From contig JARGXX010000001.1 in NCBI GenBank assembly GCA_030374765.1, forward strand, positions 248,001 to 312,000: a stretch of DNA of 64,000 nucleotides, in the 5' to 3' direction. Of this stretch, positions 34,990 to 43,911 are shown piece by piece; within the stretch, counting starts at the first letter, position 1, and every line of letters starts with the position of its first letter. Below the pieces are notes generated by a model. It did no database searches. It was not told where the DNA came from and saw only the letters and a program-made list of their open reading frames with translations. This stretch comes from Agarophyton chilense (taxonomy: Eukaryota; Rhodophyta; Florideophyceae; Gracilariales; Gracilariaceae). Both the position numbers and the translations under genes were made by a program.

Positions 34990-35330
34990 TGAGAGATTCT
35001 AACTTCGGAACGTGTTCGGATCACTCACGATTTCGTCGAGAACCGTGGTGACAGAGTAATTGTAAGTTTCGCTATAAGCGACCAATTCTATCACCGTCTG
35101 GTTCTTCGGGTAGCTCTCGTAAATTCGAGTCCAGAATAGGTCTGCGTGGATTAGATTTCAGTCCGATGAGCGGTGTCTTCCACAAAACAGCGTAATGCCG
35201 TTTGCGATTGACAAAACCGTCATAATGGGGAGTCTCGTGCTTCACACTCCATGTGCAGCGCGGCGAAATACCCAGAGAGTCATAGCGCCTCTCATTGGTT
35301 GGGCATACAAATGCGCCGTGCCACCGCACT
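34990..35330 (-). pseudogene. Chromodomain-like end of element B pol
   Basis: After the integrase, broken frames give FVNRKRHYAVLWKTPLIGLK, then in another frame FWTRIYESYPKNQTVIELVA. The YaVlWK...W..iYEsYP order resembles YlVkWkgy..sdsTWEp..nL, as in chromoviruses. The aromatic pattern is suggestive only. Confidence 0.35.
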
Positions 35331-35947
35331 CTGTATCAGCAAGCTTGTAAAGTACAGTACCATCCACGGTATCTTTTGTGCACTGTCAATTCAGAGACTC
35401 GTTTGATAACGGTTTGCGGCCTACGCGTGTGTCGCATAACGTCTCGACGTGGTACTGTGCAGTGCGCTTTTGTTTCGTAGCGTTGTACTGTAAAGTACAT
35501 GTGATCTCTTCTCTTCAGAAGTACGAACCTGGTTTGATTCAAGAACTTCCTTCATCTTTCTTCGCAATGGCGATCTTCTTCTCTACTACGCTTCTGCGTT
35601 TCCCTTAATCTCCTTGTCTGCATCAACGGATATCCGATCATCCGGATCGGCTGCTACTTCTTTTACCGTCTGCGGTTCGTTGCGTTTACGACTGGGCTTG
35701 TGCAATCCCAACTGGAAAGTCTTGACCAGTGTAGTTTCTCCTGTACTGGAGGTATAGTGTCCGTAGTTTTCCCTTCAGGTATCCGTTCAGGTGTGGGTTT
35801 TCCATCGTTAGAGTGGTCAGTCATCGCCAACTTCCGAGGAACTGTATCTCCATCAGTGGGACTCCCGGGAATCGCCGGACAATTATTTGTAAGACCTTTT
35901 TCTGGAGCCTCCCCCTTTTTAGGGGGGTTCACAGAAGTCGTGATTAC

Positions 35948-37200
35948 CTAAGAAGGTGGTGTAAGCCTAGTGACAAATGTCGGGGTTATCCGAGATCCTT
36001 TCGTTGAGGTAAAAGAGCCTGTAATGCCAGTTTCCAAACGCTTCGGTATATTAGACAAGCCGCGGGTTATGTGAGGGAGAATCTCTGTTCGCGAAGGTGA
36101 ACTGTCCGTTAAGGATTGCTCATTACCCGGGAAGGTTGTAGGTTTCAGTTCGACTTTCGTTGTTAACGATGGGGCTCTGGTGACTCTATCAAGAAAAAAT
36201 CGTTCGTGCTGTTGGTCAACTACCAATACCACTATGGTCTCATCGATTAAGATGACTCGGTAAGGTCCATCAGCAATCGGTGACAGCTTGTGCCCTTTTT
36301 CCTTTTCAGGATTGTAGTATTTCTTACGTACGAATACGAAATCGTTAACCTCTATCTGAGGTAAAGGCTTGCGGATTCGATCATCAAAATTACGCTTATA
36401 AGCGGCTTGCGCCTTGTCCATTGCTTCCTGGGCAATTGACACCATTGTTTTCAACCATTCCTTCCAGGATTCCCGATATAACTTCGATGAGAGGAACGCG
36501 GAGAGCGTCGCTTGAGCCTGAATAGCCACTGGTGGTTGGGTGCGTGATAATACCAACTCAAATGGTGACATTGAGGTAACCCGATGCACCTGGGTGTTAT
36601 ACGCATACGTTACCACGTCGGTGTACAAATCTCATTGCTGGGTGTGGTCCGCGACATGAGATCGTACCTCTTTCAGCTATGTACGGTTAAACCGTTCTAC
36701 CTGACCATTCGTTTGAGGATGGTAGGTTGTAGTAAACAAGTTCCTTATTTCGAGTATTCGACACACATCTTGAAAGAACTTTGAACTAAACTGTGAGCCA
36801 TTATCTGAGATCAGATGTACGGGTGGACCGTAGACGAAGATCCAGTGAGTTACAAAGGCCTGTGTTACAGTATAAGCTGTAATCCATTTAGGGGGTACTG
36901 TACTGATGTGCTTTGAAAAGCGGTCTGTCCTCACCAACAGATATCGATTTCCCTGAGGGGTCCTGATTAGTTCACCTAGAAGGTCAATACCCACGAATTC
37001 AAAGGGCGACCGGGCGGGAAATAGCTTCAACATCTTCGAGTGTTTACGTAACTTCACGTCGTTTTTCGCGCACTCCGTACAAGAACGGCGTACTGAATAA
37101 CAGTCAAAAGCCATTGCAGGCCAGTATAAATCCCTTCTAAGGGTCAAGTACATTTTCGTCCTCTAGGATGGGAACTCAACTTCGAGTAATGTGAAAGATT
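35948..37200 (-). pseudogene. Integrase of Ty3/gypsy element B
   Basis: HHCC zinc domain (LNLSHYSKLSSHPRGRKMYL, then CTECAKNDVKLRKHSK), catalytic Asp in FVGIDLLGEL, Asp in LISDNGSQFSSKFF, Glu in TNGQVERFNRT, so the DDE triad is intact. A TAG after NRT and a TGA (in place of Trp by context, HTQQ-stop-DLYTD) precede YAYNTQVHRVTSMSPFELVL and the C-terminal barrel (EVNDFVFVRKKYYNPEK, LSPIADGPYRVILIDETIVV). A shift lies at about 37200 between RNase H and the zinc domain. Confidence 0.85.
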
Positions 37201-38143
37201 AAGTACCCTTTTTCTGTAAGGAATGGGAAACCACAATTTGGGGGTTAGATTCGACGTTTCGAGCCAAATATCCCTGGTCATCTGTCCCAAAGGGAATTGT
37301 TGCTCCACCATTGAGGCGAGAACGGATCTGTGTACAGAAAGGATCCATTTGTTGTTCTCGGATCATTTCCTCAGGAGTTATTGGTATGAATGAACCCGTC
37401 AGCGGCTCGGAAAGTTCGGCATCTAGTATATTGTCACACACTTCATCCAATGTTATTTCGGCGCTGCCATTAGGTTCTCCCACTGCAAAGCACGGAATCT
37501 CAAAATCGTCGATAGGTTTTGTCTTTGCAGAGGTTCCCAAGCGGAATAACGCATCTGCCTGCGTGTTCAGAGAACCTTTCTTGTAAAGAATATCGAAGTC
37601 AACCTCCGCCAATCGAAGGCGGCAACGCATGAGGCGTCCCGATTGCTCGGTTATTTCCAAAAGCCGATGGAGTGCTGAATGGTCAGTGTGTAACATGAAA
37701 TGGTTACCCTTAAGATATGATCGGAGCGTTGCTAGTGCCCAAACGACCGCGAGAGACTCTTTCTCTGATACCGAGTAGTTACATTCATGAAACTTCAGAC
37801 TGCAGGACCAGTATCCTATTGGATGTCGTTCGCTTTCTGTAGAGTTCTGAAATAGCGCACAACCAACTTAGTCTTTTCTCGCATCCGTATCAACTTCAAA
37901 CGGAAGCCCAAGGGTTGGAAGCGCTAATTTTGGCGGAGACGTCGCAGCGTTTACAAGAGAATTGAAAGCAGAGGCTTGTCCGTCTCCGAAGGGTTCCAGT
38001 TCGATTGGTCTTCTTTTCCGAAGGAGCTCATTTAGAGGAGTCGCAACATCAGCGAAGTTCGGAACAAACCTGCAGTACACATTACACAAGCCGAGAAATG
38101 ATCGGAATTCCGTTTGACTCCTCGGATAGTTCGCTTCCTTCAA
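37199..38143 (-). pseudogene. RT connection and RNase H of Ty3/gypsy element B
   Basis: One frame with a single TAA at about 37867: RSFLGLCNVYCRFVPNFADV, LPFEVDTDARKD, stop, VGCALFQ, YWSCSLKFHECNYSVSEKES, LAVVWALATLRSYLKGNHFM, HTDHSALHRLLEI, LNTQADALFRLG. These are the standard connection, DtDAs..GigavL.Q, EknYs..EkE.LAvv.al...R.YL.g..f and N..ADaLSR blocks. Stop probably CAA to TAA. Confidence 0.85.
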
Positions 38144-38942
38144 GGTCTTGACTCGAAATCATCGATTGATAGCCGCCCGTGTCGGATTATATGTCCAAGA
38201 TTTTTTACCGAATCGGTAAAGAACTTACACTTCTTCAGCTTCAATGTGATTCCTGCGTCGCGCAGTGTCCTCGTAACATCCTTATCATGGGAGAGACGCT
38301 CGTCCATGTTGTCGGAGAATACGATTATATCTTCCAAATATACCAAAGAGGTTTTCCACTTAAGGCGGGCTAGAGGGATATCTATCGCGCGTTGAAACGT
38401 TGCAGGCCATTCGTTTAAACAAACGGCATTCGGTTGAACCGATACAAGCCTTGATGGCAGACAAAAGCCGTTTTATCACGGTCCTTCTTTCGAACAGGAA
38501 CTTGCCAATAACCCCAATTCGCATCAAGGGCGGTGAACGCAGTCGCATCTCAAAGCGAATCGATATACTCATCCATCCGAGGGATCGGACATATATCTTT
38601 CACCCCAACCGCATTCAAGCGTCGATAATCAATACAAAATCGCCACAATCCATCCGCCTTCGGAGCTAAGACAACTAATGACGCCCAAGGCGATTGTGTT
38701 GGTTCTATAACGCCTCCGCGTAACATCTTCTTAACCTGAGTCTGCTCTTCTTTCCGAGCCTTCGGTCCAGCCCTGTTAGGGTACTGAGAGATCGGCCGAG
38801 TATTCGGAAGCAAGTCAATACGGTGTTCAGTGATTCCTTTTGTTCCAAGGAAACCATCCCACATAGGGGTAAAATCCTTCAACAATTCTTTTAAATTCTC
38901 ACAATGAGCTTCTGTGACATACTCCAGATCTAAAATTTCCAA
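38140..38942 (-). pseudogene. Reverse transcriptase of Ty3/gypsy element B
   Basis: Readable in order: ITEHRIDLLPNTRPISQYPN, WASLVVLAPKADGLWRFCID, YRRLNAVGVKDICPIPRMDE, then a TGA, ALDANWGYWQVPVRKKDRDK (catalytic Asp), FNRMPF, a frameshift near 38415, ATFQRAIDIPLARLKWKTSL, VYLEDIIVFSDN, and KKCKFFTDSVKNLGHII. The catalytic YLDD box is YLED, an Asp-to-Glu change in a residue that binds metal. Dead by stop, shift and active-site change. Confidence 0.85.
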
Positions 38943-39035
38943 CTCCTTCTTAAGATCAATATCATCTGTACTAGGCAGTAAAGCCTTCAGTTCCGACCCT
39001 TTCGGTTGTGTCGGTTGTTTATCCGAATATTGGAA

Positions 39036-39368
39036 CTAGGGCTCTACAAGTGCAATGTCAACATCATCTTTCTTCTCCCCCTCTTTCGGCTCGAGGACTA
39101 CGAGAACATCGGTAACCGGTATCTTCGTCGGAACGAAAGCAGTCGGGGGCGGGAGTACTGAGCCCAGTGTTTGATTCTTCGTAAACCATTGATCGGTTGT
39201 ACCGAATTTAGCCACGAGAACCTTGAAAGAAGTATCGCGTTCGATTAGAACCAGAGCATTTGCCAGAGCGAGTTGATGCTTGGTATACAAAGAGGCCAAG
39301 GATTGCACAATATGTGGCCCATGTTGTTGGGATGTCACTGTAACCAATACTTGTGATTCTGGGGGCAT
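39036..39368 (-). CDS. Protease-RT linker of Ty3/gypsy element B
   Basis: 110 codons (LYTKHQLALANALVLIERDT, FKVLVAKFGTTDQWFTKNQT, LGSVLPP) corresponding to the beta-rich linker that precedes RT in many Ty3/gypsy polyproteins (..v.v.N.s.....l.kGt.lg...p). The frame differs from the protease, so an indel or shift lies near 39.35 kb. Confidence 0.5.
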   Translation of the reverse strand: MPPESQVLVTVTSQQHGPHIVQSLASLYTKHQLALANALVLIERDTSFKVLVAKFGTTDQWFTKNQTLGSVLPPPTAFVPTKIPVTDVLVVLEPKEGEKKDDVDIALVEP

Positions 39369-40219
39369 CGTAATCTATTTCGCAACTTTGAAGCGCGTTG
39401 AGCGGGAGTTCTTGTCAGGAGATTCCTGGGGAACCGGTAACGGAACTTTTTTTGTGTTGCCCGCTTCAGCGGTTTCCCTACGATAGGAACTGTGGATCCG
39501 TCATCCATCACAACGGTTCTCGTTCTGGGACGAATTACTTCATCAAATCGATCAAAAAAATCACAACCCAGTACCACGGGTGCAGCGTGGGAGTCGCAGA
39601 CTATAAATTCTAACTGAACCAAATAGGTACCCAATCGCACTGCGGGAGATATTTTTCCAATCGTATGGAGCGGGTTATTATTCGCGTCGGCAATATCTAT
39701 TCCTGGACCATAGAAAGTATTATCCCGGATTGTCGACGGTATGATATCAGAATTGATCAATTTTGGCGCGGCTCCTGTATCCAAAAAAGAAAACTGTCTA
39801 ACCATGAACTGTTGTGATAGGCCAAGGTCCGCATAGACCTTGTAGTTACGCTTGGCCATCACAAGGCATCTATCCGGAGTATGGGGATTCATAAACCGTA
39901 TCCATGGACGACGTAAGACAGCTACGTGCTCCGAGTCAATGTCGATTTTAGCCATTTTTATTGTAAGGATTGTGACCAGGGAGTGAGGCAGTGACACCTC
40001 GGGCGTCTTCAACCTCAACTTAGAAGACGCCCTTTCATCAGGGGAGACTGCCATGTCTAGTTTTCTGGGTTCGAAGGTTCGAGGCTTCCGCAACAAGCGG
40101 TTGACCTCCATCCGGGGTTTCCGACGGATTCCCACAGTTGGTTCGGATGTTCTGGGTCTGCTTACCAGCGTTCGAAATTTCGATAATTGGACGCGGTATG
40201 ACAGTTGTCGACGGACCAA
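39335..40219 (-). CDS. Aspartic protease region of Ty3/gypsy element B
   Basis: 294 codons. The active-site block FSFLDTGAAPKLINSDIIP holds the Asp-Thr-Gly triad; the closing block VVLGCDFFDRFDEVI matches the vLG.dfl..f strand near the end of retropepsins. The N-terminal hundred residues are Arg/Pro-rich linker after Gag. No lesion is visible inside the protease fold itself. Confidence 0.75.
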   Translation of the reverse strand: MVRRQLSYRVQLSKFRTLVSRPRTSEPTVGIRRKPRMEVNRLLRKPRTFEPRKLDMAVSPDERASSKLRLKTPEVSLPHSLVTILTIKMAKIDIDSEHVAVLRRPWIRFMNPHTPDRCLVMAKRNYKVYADLGLSQQFMVRQFSFLDTGAAPKLINSDIIPSTIRDNTFYGPGIDIADANNNPLHTIGKISPAVRLGTYLVQLEFIVCDSHAAPVVLGCDFFDRFDEVIRPRTRTVVMDDGSTVPIVGKPLKRATQKKFRYRFPRNLLTRTPAQRASKLRNRLRCPQNHKYWLQ

Positions 40220-40328
40220 AATTAGCTTTAGCCCGAAGATACGACCATTTCAGAACCCGAACTTGATCGGCAGGCGAAAGAGACTGGTATTGAGTGCGAA
40301 CACACGGCATCTCCCTCAGGGTAAACGT

Positions 40329-40370
40329 TCAACGTGGCGTGATATGACCGAGTCAGTAACAGAGATGACA
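40329..40370 (-). pseudogene. Broken CCHC zinc knuckle of element B Gag
   Basis: Minus strand reads Cys-His-Leu-Cys-Tyr-stop-Leu-Gly-His-Ile-Thr-Pro-Arg-stop, i.e. C-x2-C-x4-H-x4-[C], with TGA at an x position and TGA where the last Cys belongs. Spacing is exactly that of retroviral-type CCHC knuckles. Confidence 0.6.
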
Positions 40371-40730
40371 AATAAGGGCACTCAACGCATTAAACGGCAG
40401 GCGAACATTCACGTCCGTCCGTGGGTGTGGTAGTGTGTCCCTCCACCCGGGACGGGATACACATATTGCGTTTTTCGCATAAGCGAGTGGAGCTGCGGTG
40501 ACTCTTGTGCTACTATAGAAGACTGGATCGCCTTCAGACGTTTCAACTGAAGTAGACGGTACGTCCGTAGTTGCCAATGGATAATTATCATTCCCAATGA
40601 AGTGGACATTATCGTGGTTCATTCCAACGGGTCCTATATTTAAGAGTTAAAGAAAAGATGAAGACCCTTTGGCGTGACTTACCTTGGACGGACGAGTCCC
40701 GTAGGTTGTCGTACACGGAGTGAATCTCCC

Positions 40731-41234
40731 TCAGCTTCGGCGTGCTTTACCTGTTCCAAGTAGGGAATCTTCCCGTTTCTCTTCACTGCATCGCGCAACA
40801 AGCGCTCTTATGGCAAGATCAAGTCCATCAACAATCATTGTGCACCTCTCGGACGTCGAATATACGTTACCAAATCGGTGAAACACCTTATTCAAACGAG
40901 TTGAATAGACCGTTTCGGTTTCACCAGGCTTCTGATTCGTATCGCAGAGAGCAAGGATTGCATCCTGAATCGCAGTACCAGTGGCGTACGACCTCAAAAG
41001 GTATTGAACGGCTTCAGGCCAACAAGTAACTCCTCCTTCCGAGGCTTTCGAGGATTCTCGAACTGAATTGTACTGATCTTCAGCCATTCCTTTAAGAAAA
41101 TACGGCAGGGCAATGTAAGCTTGCGCCTCGTTTATTTGAAGGATGTCAGGTTCCTGAACCAATCTTGCAAAAAAGTCAAGTATTGGAATAGGATCTTCAC
41201 CATTGAATTCCTGCGAACGCAGTGTAAGACCCAT
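40731..41234 (-). CDS. Gag of Ty3/gypsy element B
   Basis: From the Met at 41234 (MGLTLRSQEFNGEDPIPILD) the frame runs 167 codons; the same frame is open upstream to 41525, but that part is unlike Gag. Blocks AYIALPYFLKGMAEDQYNSV, AVQYLLRSYATGTAIQDAIL and ETVYSTRLNKVFHRFGNVYS follow the retrotransposon Gag pattern (a..l..yl.g.A..w, then r.....l...kQ...EsV.eY..r...). It would form the particle core. The stop at 40731 precedes the zinc knuckle, which is in broken sequence further on. Confidence 0.7.
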   Translation of the reverse strand: MGLTLRSQEFNGEDPIPILDFFARLVQEPDILQINEAQAYIALPYFLKGMAEDQYNSVRESSKASEGGVTCWPEAVQYLLRSYATGTAIQDAILALCDTNQKPGETETVYSTRLNKVFHRFGNVYSTSERCTMIVDGLDLAIRALVARCSEEKREDSLLGTGKARRS

Positions 41235-43012
41235 TATTTTGATACAGCTCTCCACGGTAGTCTTCGAGAAAGAAACAGACCCAAACAACCTCTGGTTGAA
41301 CGGAAATAATCCATGGACACGGCGCTGATGTTGAAGGAAACATATCCCGCCGAGACAGGGCACAACGCGGGTCAAAGAGTCTGTGCGAGATCGGTAGATC
41401 CCCGCGTCTTTTGGCGCGGCCAATAAGATTAGAAATTGATGGGAACTTCGCGGGCGTTCACGCTCTCGGCGGTGGCCTTCCAGCCACTCACTCGGACAAA
41501 ATATTCCTTGCAATACCATATCCAAATAAAATCAGGTTTTCGGTTCTTCCGTGTCGCTGTAATATGCGCAAACACTTTTAACAGATTAAACTCTTCACTT
41601 GGTACGGTTTCATTGAACTGCTAACCAAAAAAATCGATCCTCATCACTTTGCCCGCTCCTCCATATCTTTTTTATCGCTGCTCTAAACCGCCTAAACATT
41701 TTCTTAATAGCCCCCGGCAAGGAAAAAGAATTTCGGAAAGAAGAATTTGGAAGGACAGGCATATTCCAGACGAAAGCGGCCCCCGCCGAATTTTCTTCTT
41801 TTTCACCACCCGCTCGGGAATGTCAGAAGATGAAGACCCGCAATCAGAGCACCGCAATGAAGCACAACTCCCCAGCGTAATCTTGCACTCGTACCTCCTC
41901 GCTACGTACACCGTCTGTACACCCATTGAAATGTACTTCATATGTTGGCTACGAGCGAGAAATCAGAGGTGATGCTGCCGGATCGACTGCCCCGCCAGCA
42001 TCCGCTGTGCATCGGCCGGTAAGTTGTCATAGAAACGCTGAAGCGAGATCCCGGAAAAGCTTCTCAAGTACCTCGGGGCCTGCCAGAAAGGTTGTGCAGG
42101 CTGTTCGTATGTCTCGGGATGACAATGGCTCGTCGAAAGACTACGTTCTAATTTCTCGGGTGGCCACCTTCTGTCTTAAATGGCCATCACAAGCAGGCGT
42201 CCACGTGAGATGTTTCTCTGCACAACTCAAGGCTAGGGTAGCCTCTGTGGGAATCCTCAATATGGATACCATTACATCATCTCCACCTAACGTGATTCGA
42301 CCTAGCAAACAACTCCCCCGGGCAAGAAAAGTAGACTTCATGCCGTCGGATTCGTCGCCTGATCCACTTTCACGCGTAGAAAAAGTCGATTCTGGCCACG
42401 AACGGCTTTAACCGGCTGGATTTCGCGCGTCGAGAAAGAGATTGGTGGTATCGGCGAAAGTGTTCAGAAAATTCGAGTTCTCTTCGAGCGGTTCACGGAA
42501 CTCATTGAGCAACAAAAGGGCTTCACGGAAAGTAGTATGTAAGTCCGAAATGAAAAAAAAGGACGCGAAGCCCAAGCAAATGTACGAGGAAACCATGGAA
42601 TAGAGGTTTCCCCATCTTCGAACGGCCTTCGACGATTTTCGCTCTCCCGCTGCGCTTCCAAGATCATCGTGGCCGCGATCATGGATAGGGACACAACCGC
42701 TCCACTCTTTCCGGCCGAATTTTGAGATTGATTAACGACAGATGTGTTTTCCGTAAAGAAAAATGTCACTAAGGAGGAGTTTCAGCCCCGGTTTTGGCTA
42801 GCAGCATCTGTTTTCAGGGCCGATTCATCTACTGCTGAATTCATAACGCTCGGTTCGATACCTACAGGAGGCTTTCTGCTAGCAAAGATAGCCGCTGAGA
42901 TGGACAGACGCGTTCGCTCATGCCGCCATGGTTGGATGAGCATGTCCCTGGAGGCGGCGATTACCTATCGCACCAGAATGTGATGGCCGCCCAGGACCAG
43001 AATTAGAAGCGT

Positions 43013-43750
43013 GTGGAGGGAAATAGAGAGTACGGGCGTAACATGAAATTTGCAAATGATACACACCCGTCCAGGGCAGATGAAGTTTTGTACGAGATCT
43101 GCTACGGGTACACCACCTTGGCCCACCTTCTCCACGCAGCTTGGAAAAAGGCACCGATTGAGTTTTTCGACAACGTGGGGTATCTTTTTGTGGAATGGCC
43201 TTCATGCAAGCAATGAAAGTTGAGAGGTTCTGAGGTCAACCTATCTTGGGCGGCTGGCGCCGAAGCAGCCGCCGCACTTTCCCCGGAGGATGTCCCTCCA
43301 GCAGTTGTGTTTTCTGAAAACGACCCGGAGATGTTGGCTGCCAACCAGAAGCGCTACAAGAAGTTCGTCCGTTCTCGGCCGGAGCTCATGTTGATGGTGG
43401 AGTACGATGTTATTGTAAAGCTTCTGTGGCGTATTTCAGACATCCGGAATCATCGTGTCGCAGAGGCGAGATACTGGAAGCGTGTTACCAACCGCATGAA
43501 TGGGGCCGCATGTTTCATTCGAGCGCTCGCCAGATATCAGAGAAATGTTGGTTTTGGTTATGGCTGGGGTAAAGGGGCTGCGTTGACAGCGGGAGTGACG
43601 TGCGTTGGCTGCATTCTTAGGGGCGAGATTGGGCGCGCGCGCTGCCAGCGGCAGCACAATCGATGCAGGCACCATTCTGAGCGTTGCGTGTGGAGGCTGG
43701 CGGGGAAAGACAGAGAGGGAGGGGCTCTAGGAAGAGGGGAGATTGGGTAG
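43013..43750 (+). pseudogene. Unidentified frame with one stop, upstream of the copia element
   Basis: 246 codons in one frame with a single TGA at 43214-43216. Reads like protein: EVLYEICYGYTTLAHLLHAA, then after the stop EDVPPAVVFSENDPEMLAAN, KFVRSRPELMLMVEYDVIVK and ARYWKRVTNRMNGAACFIRA. The last 40 codons are Arg/Gly-rich and probably beyond the true end. No domain recognised. Confidence 0.35.
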
Positions 43751-43818
43751 CGCGGGAAAGAAGAGAGATGGGGAAGCGCGGAGGGAAGTGGTTTGTTGAG
43801 TAGCACAGAAGGTGTGTG

Positions 43819-43823
43819 GGTTT
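43819..43823 (+). repeat. Target-site duplication GGTTT, left
   Basis: Matches 48448-48452 exactly. Confidence 0.9.
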
Positions 43824-43911
43824 TGCGAGAGGAAGACTCTGCCCGGACCTTTACTTCGAGCTCTTCTTTGCTTTCCCTAAATACTGGCTATTTCTACTGT
43901 AATGTTTGACA
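43824..43911 (-). repeat. 3' LTR of the copia element, 88 bp
   Basis: Minus strand TGTCAAACATTACAGTAGAA to CCTCTCGCA. Contains the last 19 codons and the stop of gag-pol (stop at 43851-43853). Confidence 0.95.

Larger units (their letters stand above)
32688..41525 (-). mobile_element. Ty3/gypsy retrotransposon B, internal region
   Basis: Order on the minus strand: gag, zinc knuckle, protease, linker, reverse transcriptase, RNase H, integrase, chromodomain-like end, an antisense coding-like region, polypurine tract. All domains are still readable, with a limited number of stops (several TGA) and shifts. Integrase ahead of the element's 3' end and after RNase H places it in Ty3/gypsy. The right edge (5' LTR and primer site) was not found, so the 5' part may be truncated or too diverged to see. 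Confidence 0.85.
41526..43823 (+). other. Coding-like DNA of unknown origin, interrupted by the copia insertion
   Basis: Plus-strand blocks in different frames: 41926-42411 (161 codons), then a coiled-coil-like stretch at 42.42-42.54 kb (GWISRVEKEIGGIGESVQKI, RVLFERFTELIEQQKGFTES) ending at ATGTAAGT, a good donor-like sequence, then the frame at 43013-43750. Purine-rich from 43.69 kb to the copia insertion. I cannot name a family. It may be one intron-containing gene or an old element. Confidence 0.35.

Noticed and set aside
35060-35130. tRNA-like word GGTTCTTCGGGTAGCTC and AAATTCGAGTCC
   Set aside because: Resembles B-box spacing only by eye; no acceptor or anticodon stem can be formed.
35948-41525. 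TGA read as Trp or Cys (alternative genetic code)
   Set aside because: TGA also stands where Arg is expected, TAA and TAG interrupt the same frames, and the channel, bZIP and copia genes end or are interrupted normally. Decay explains it better.
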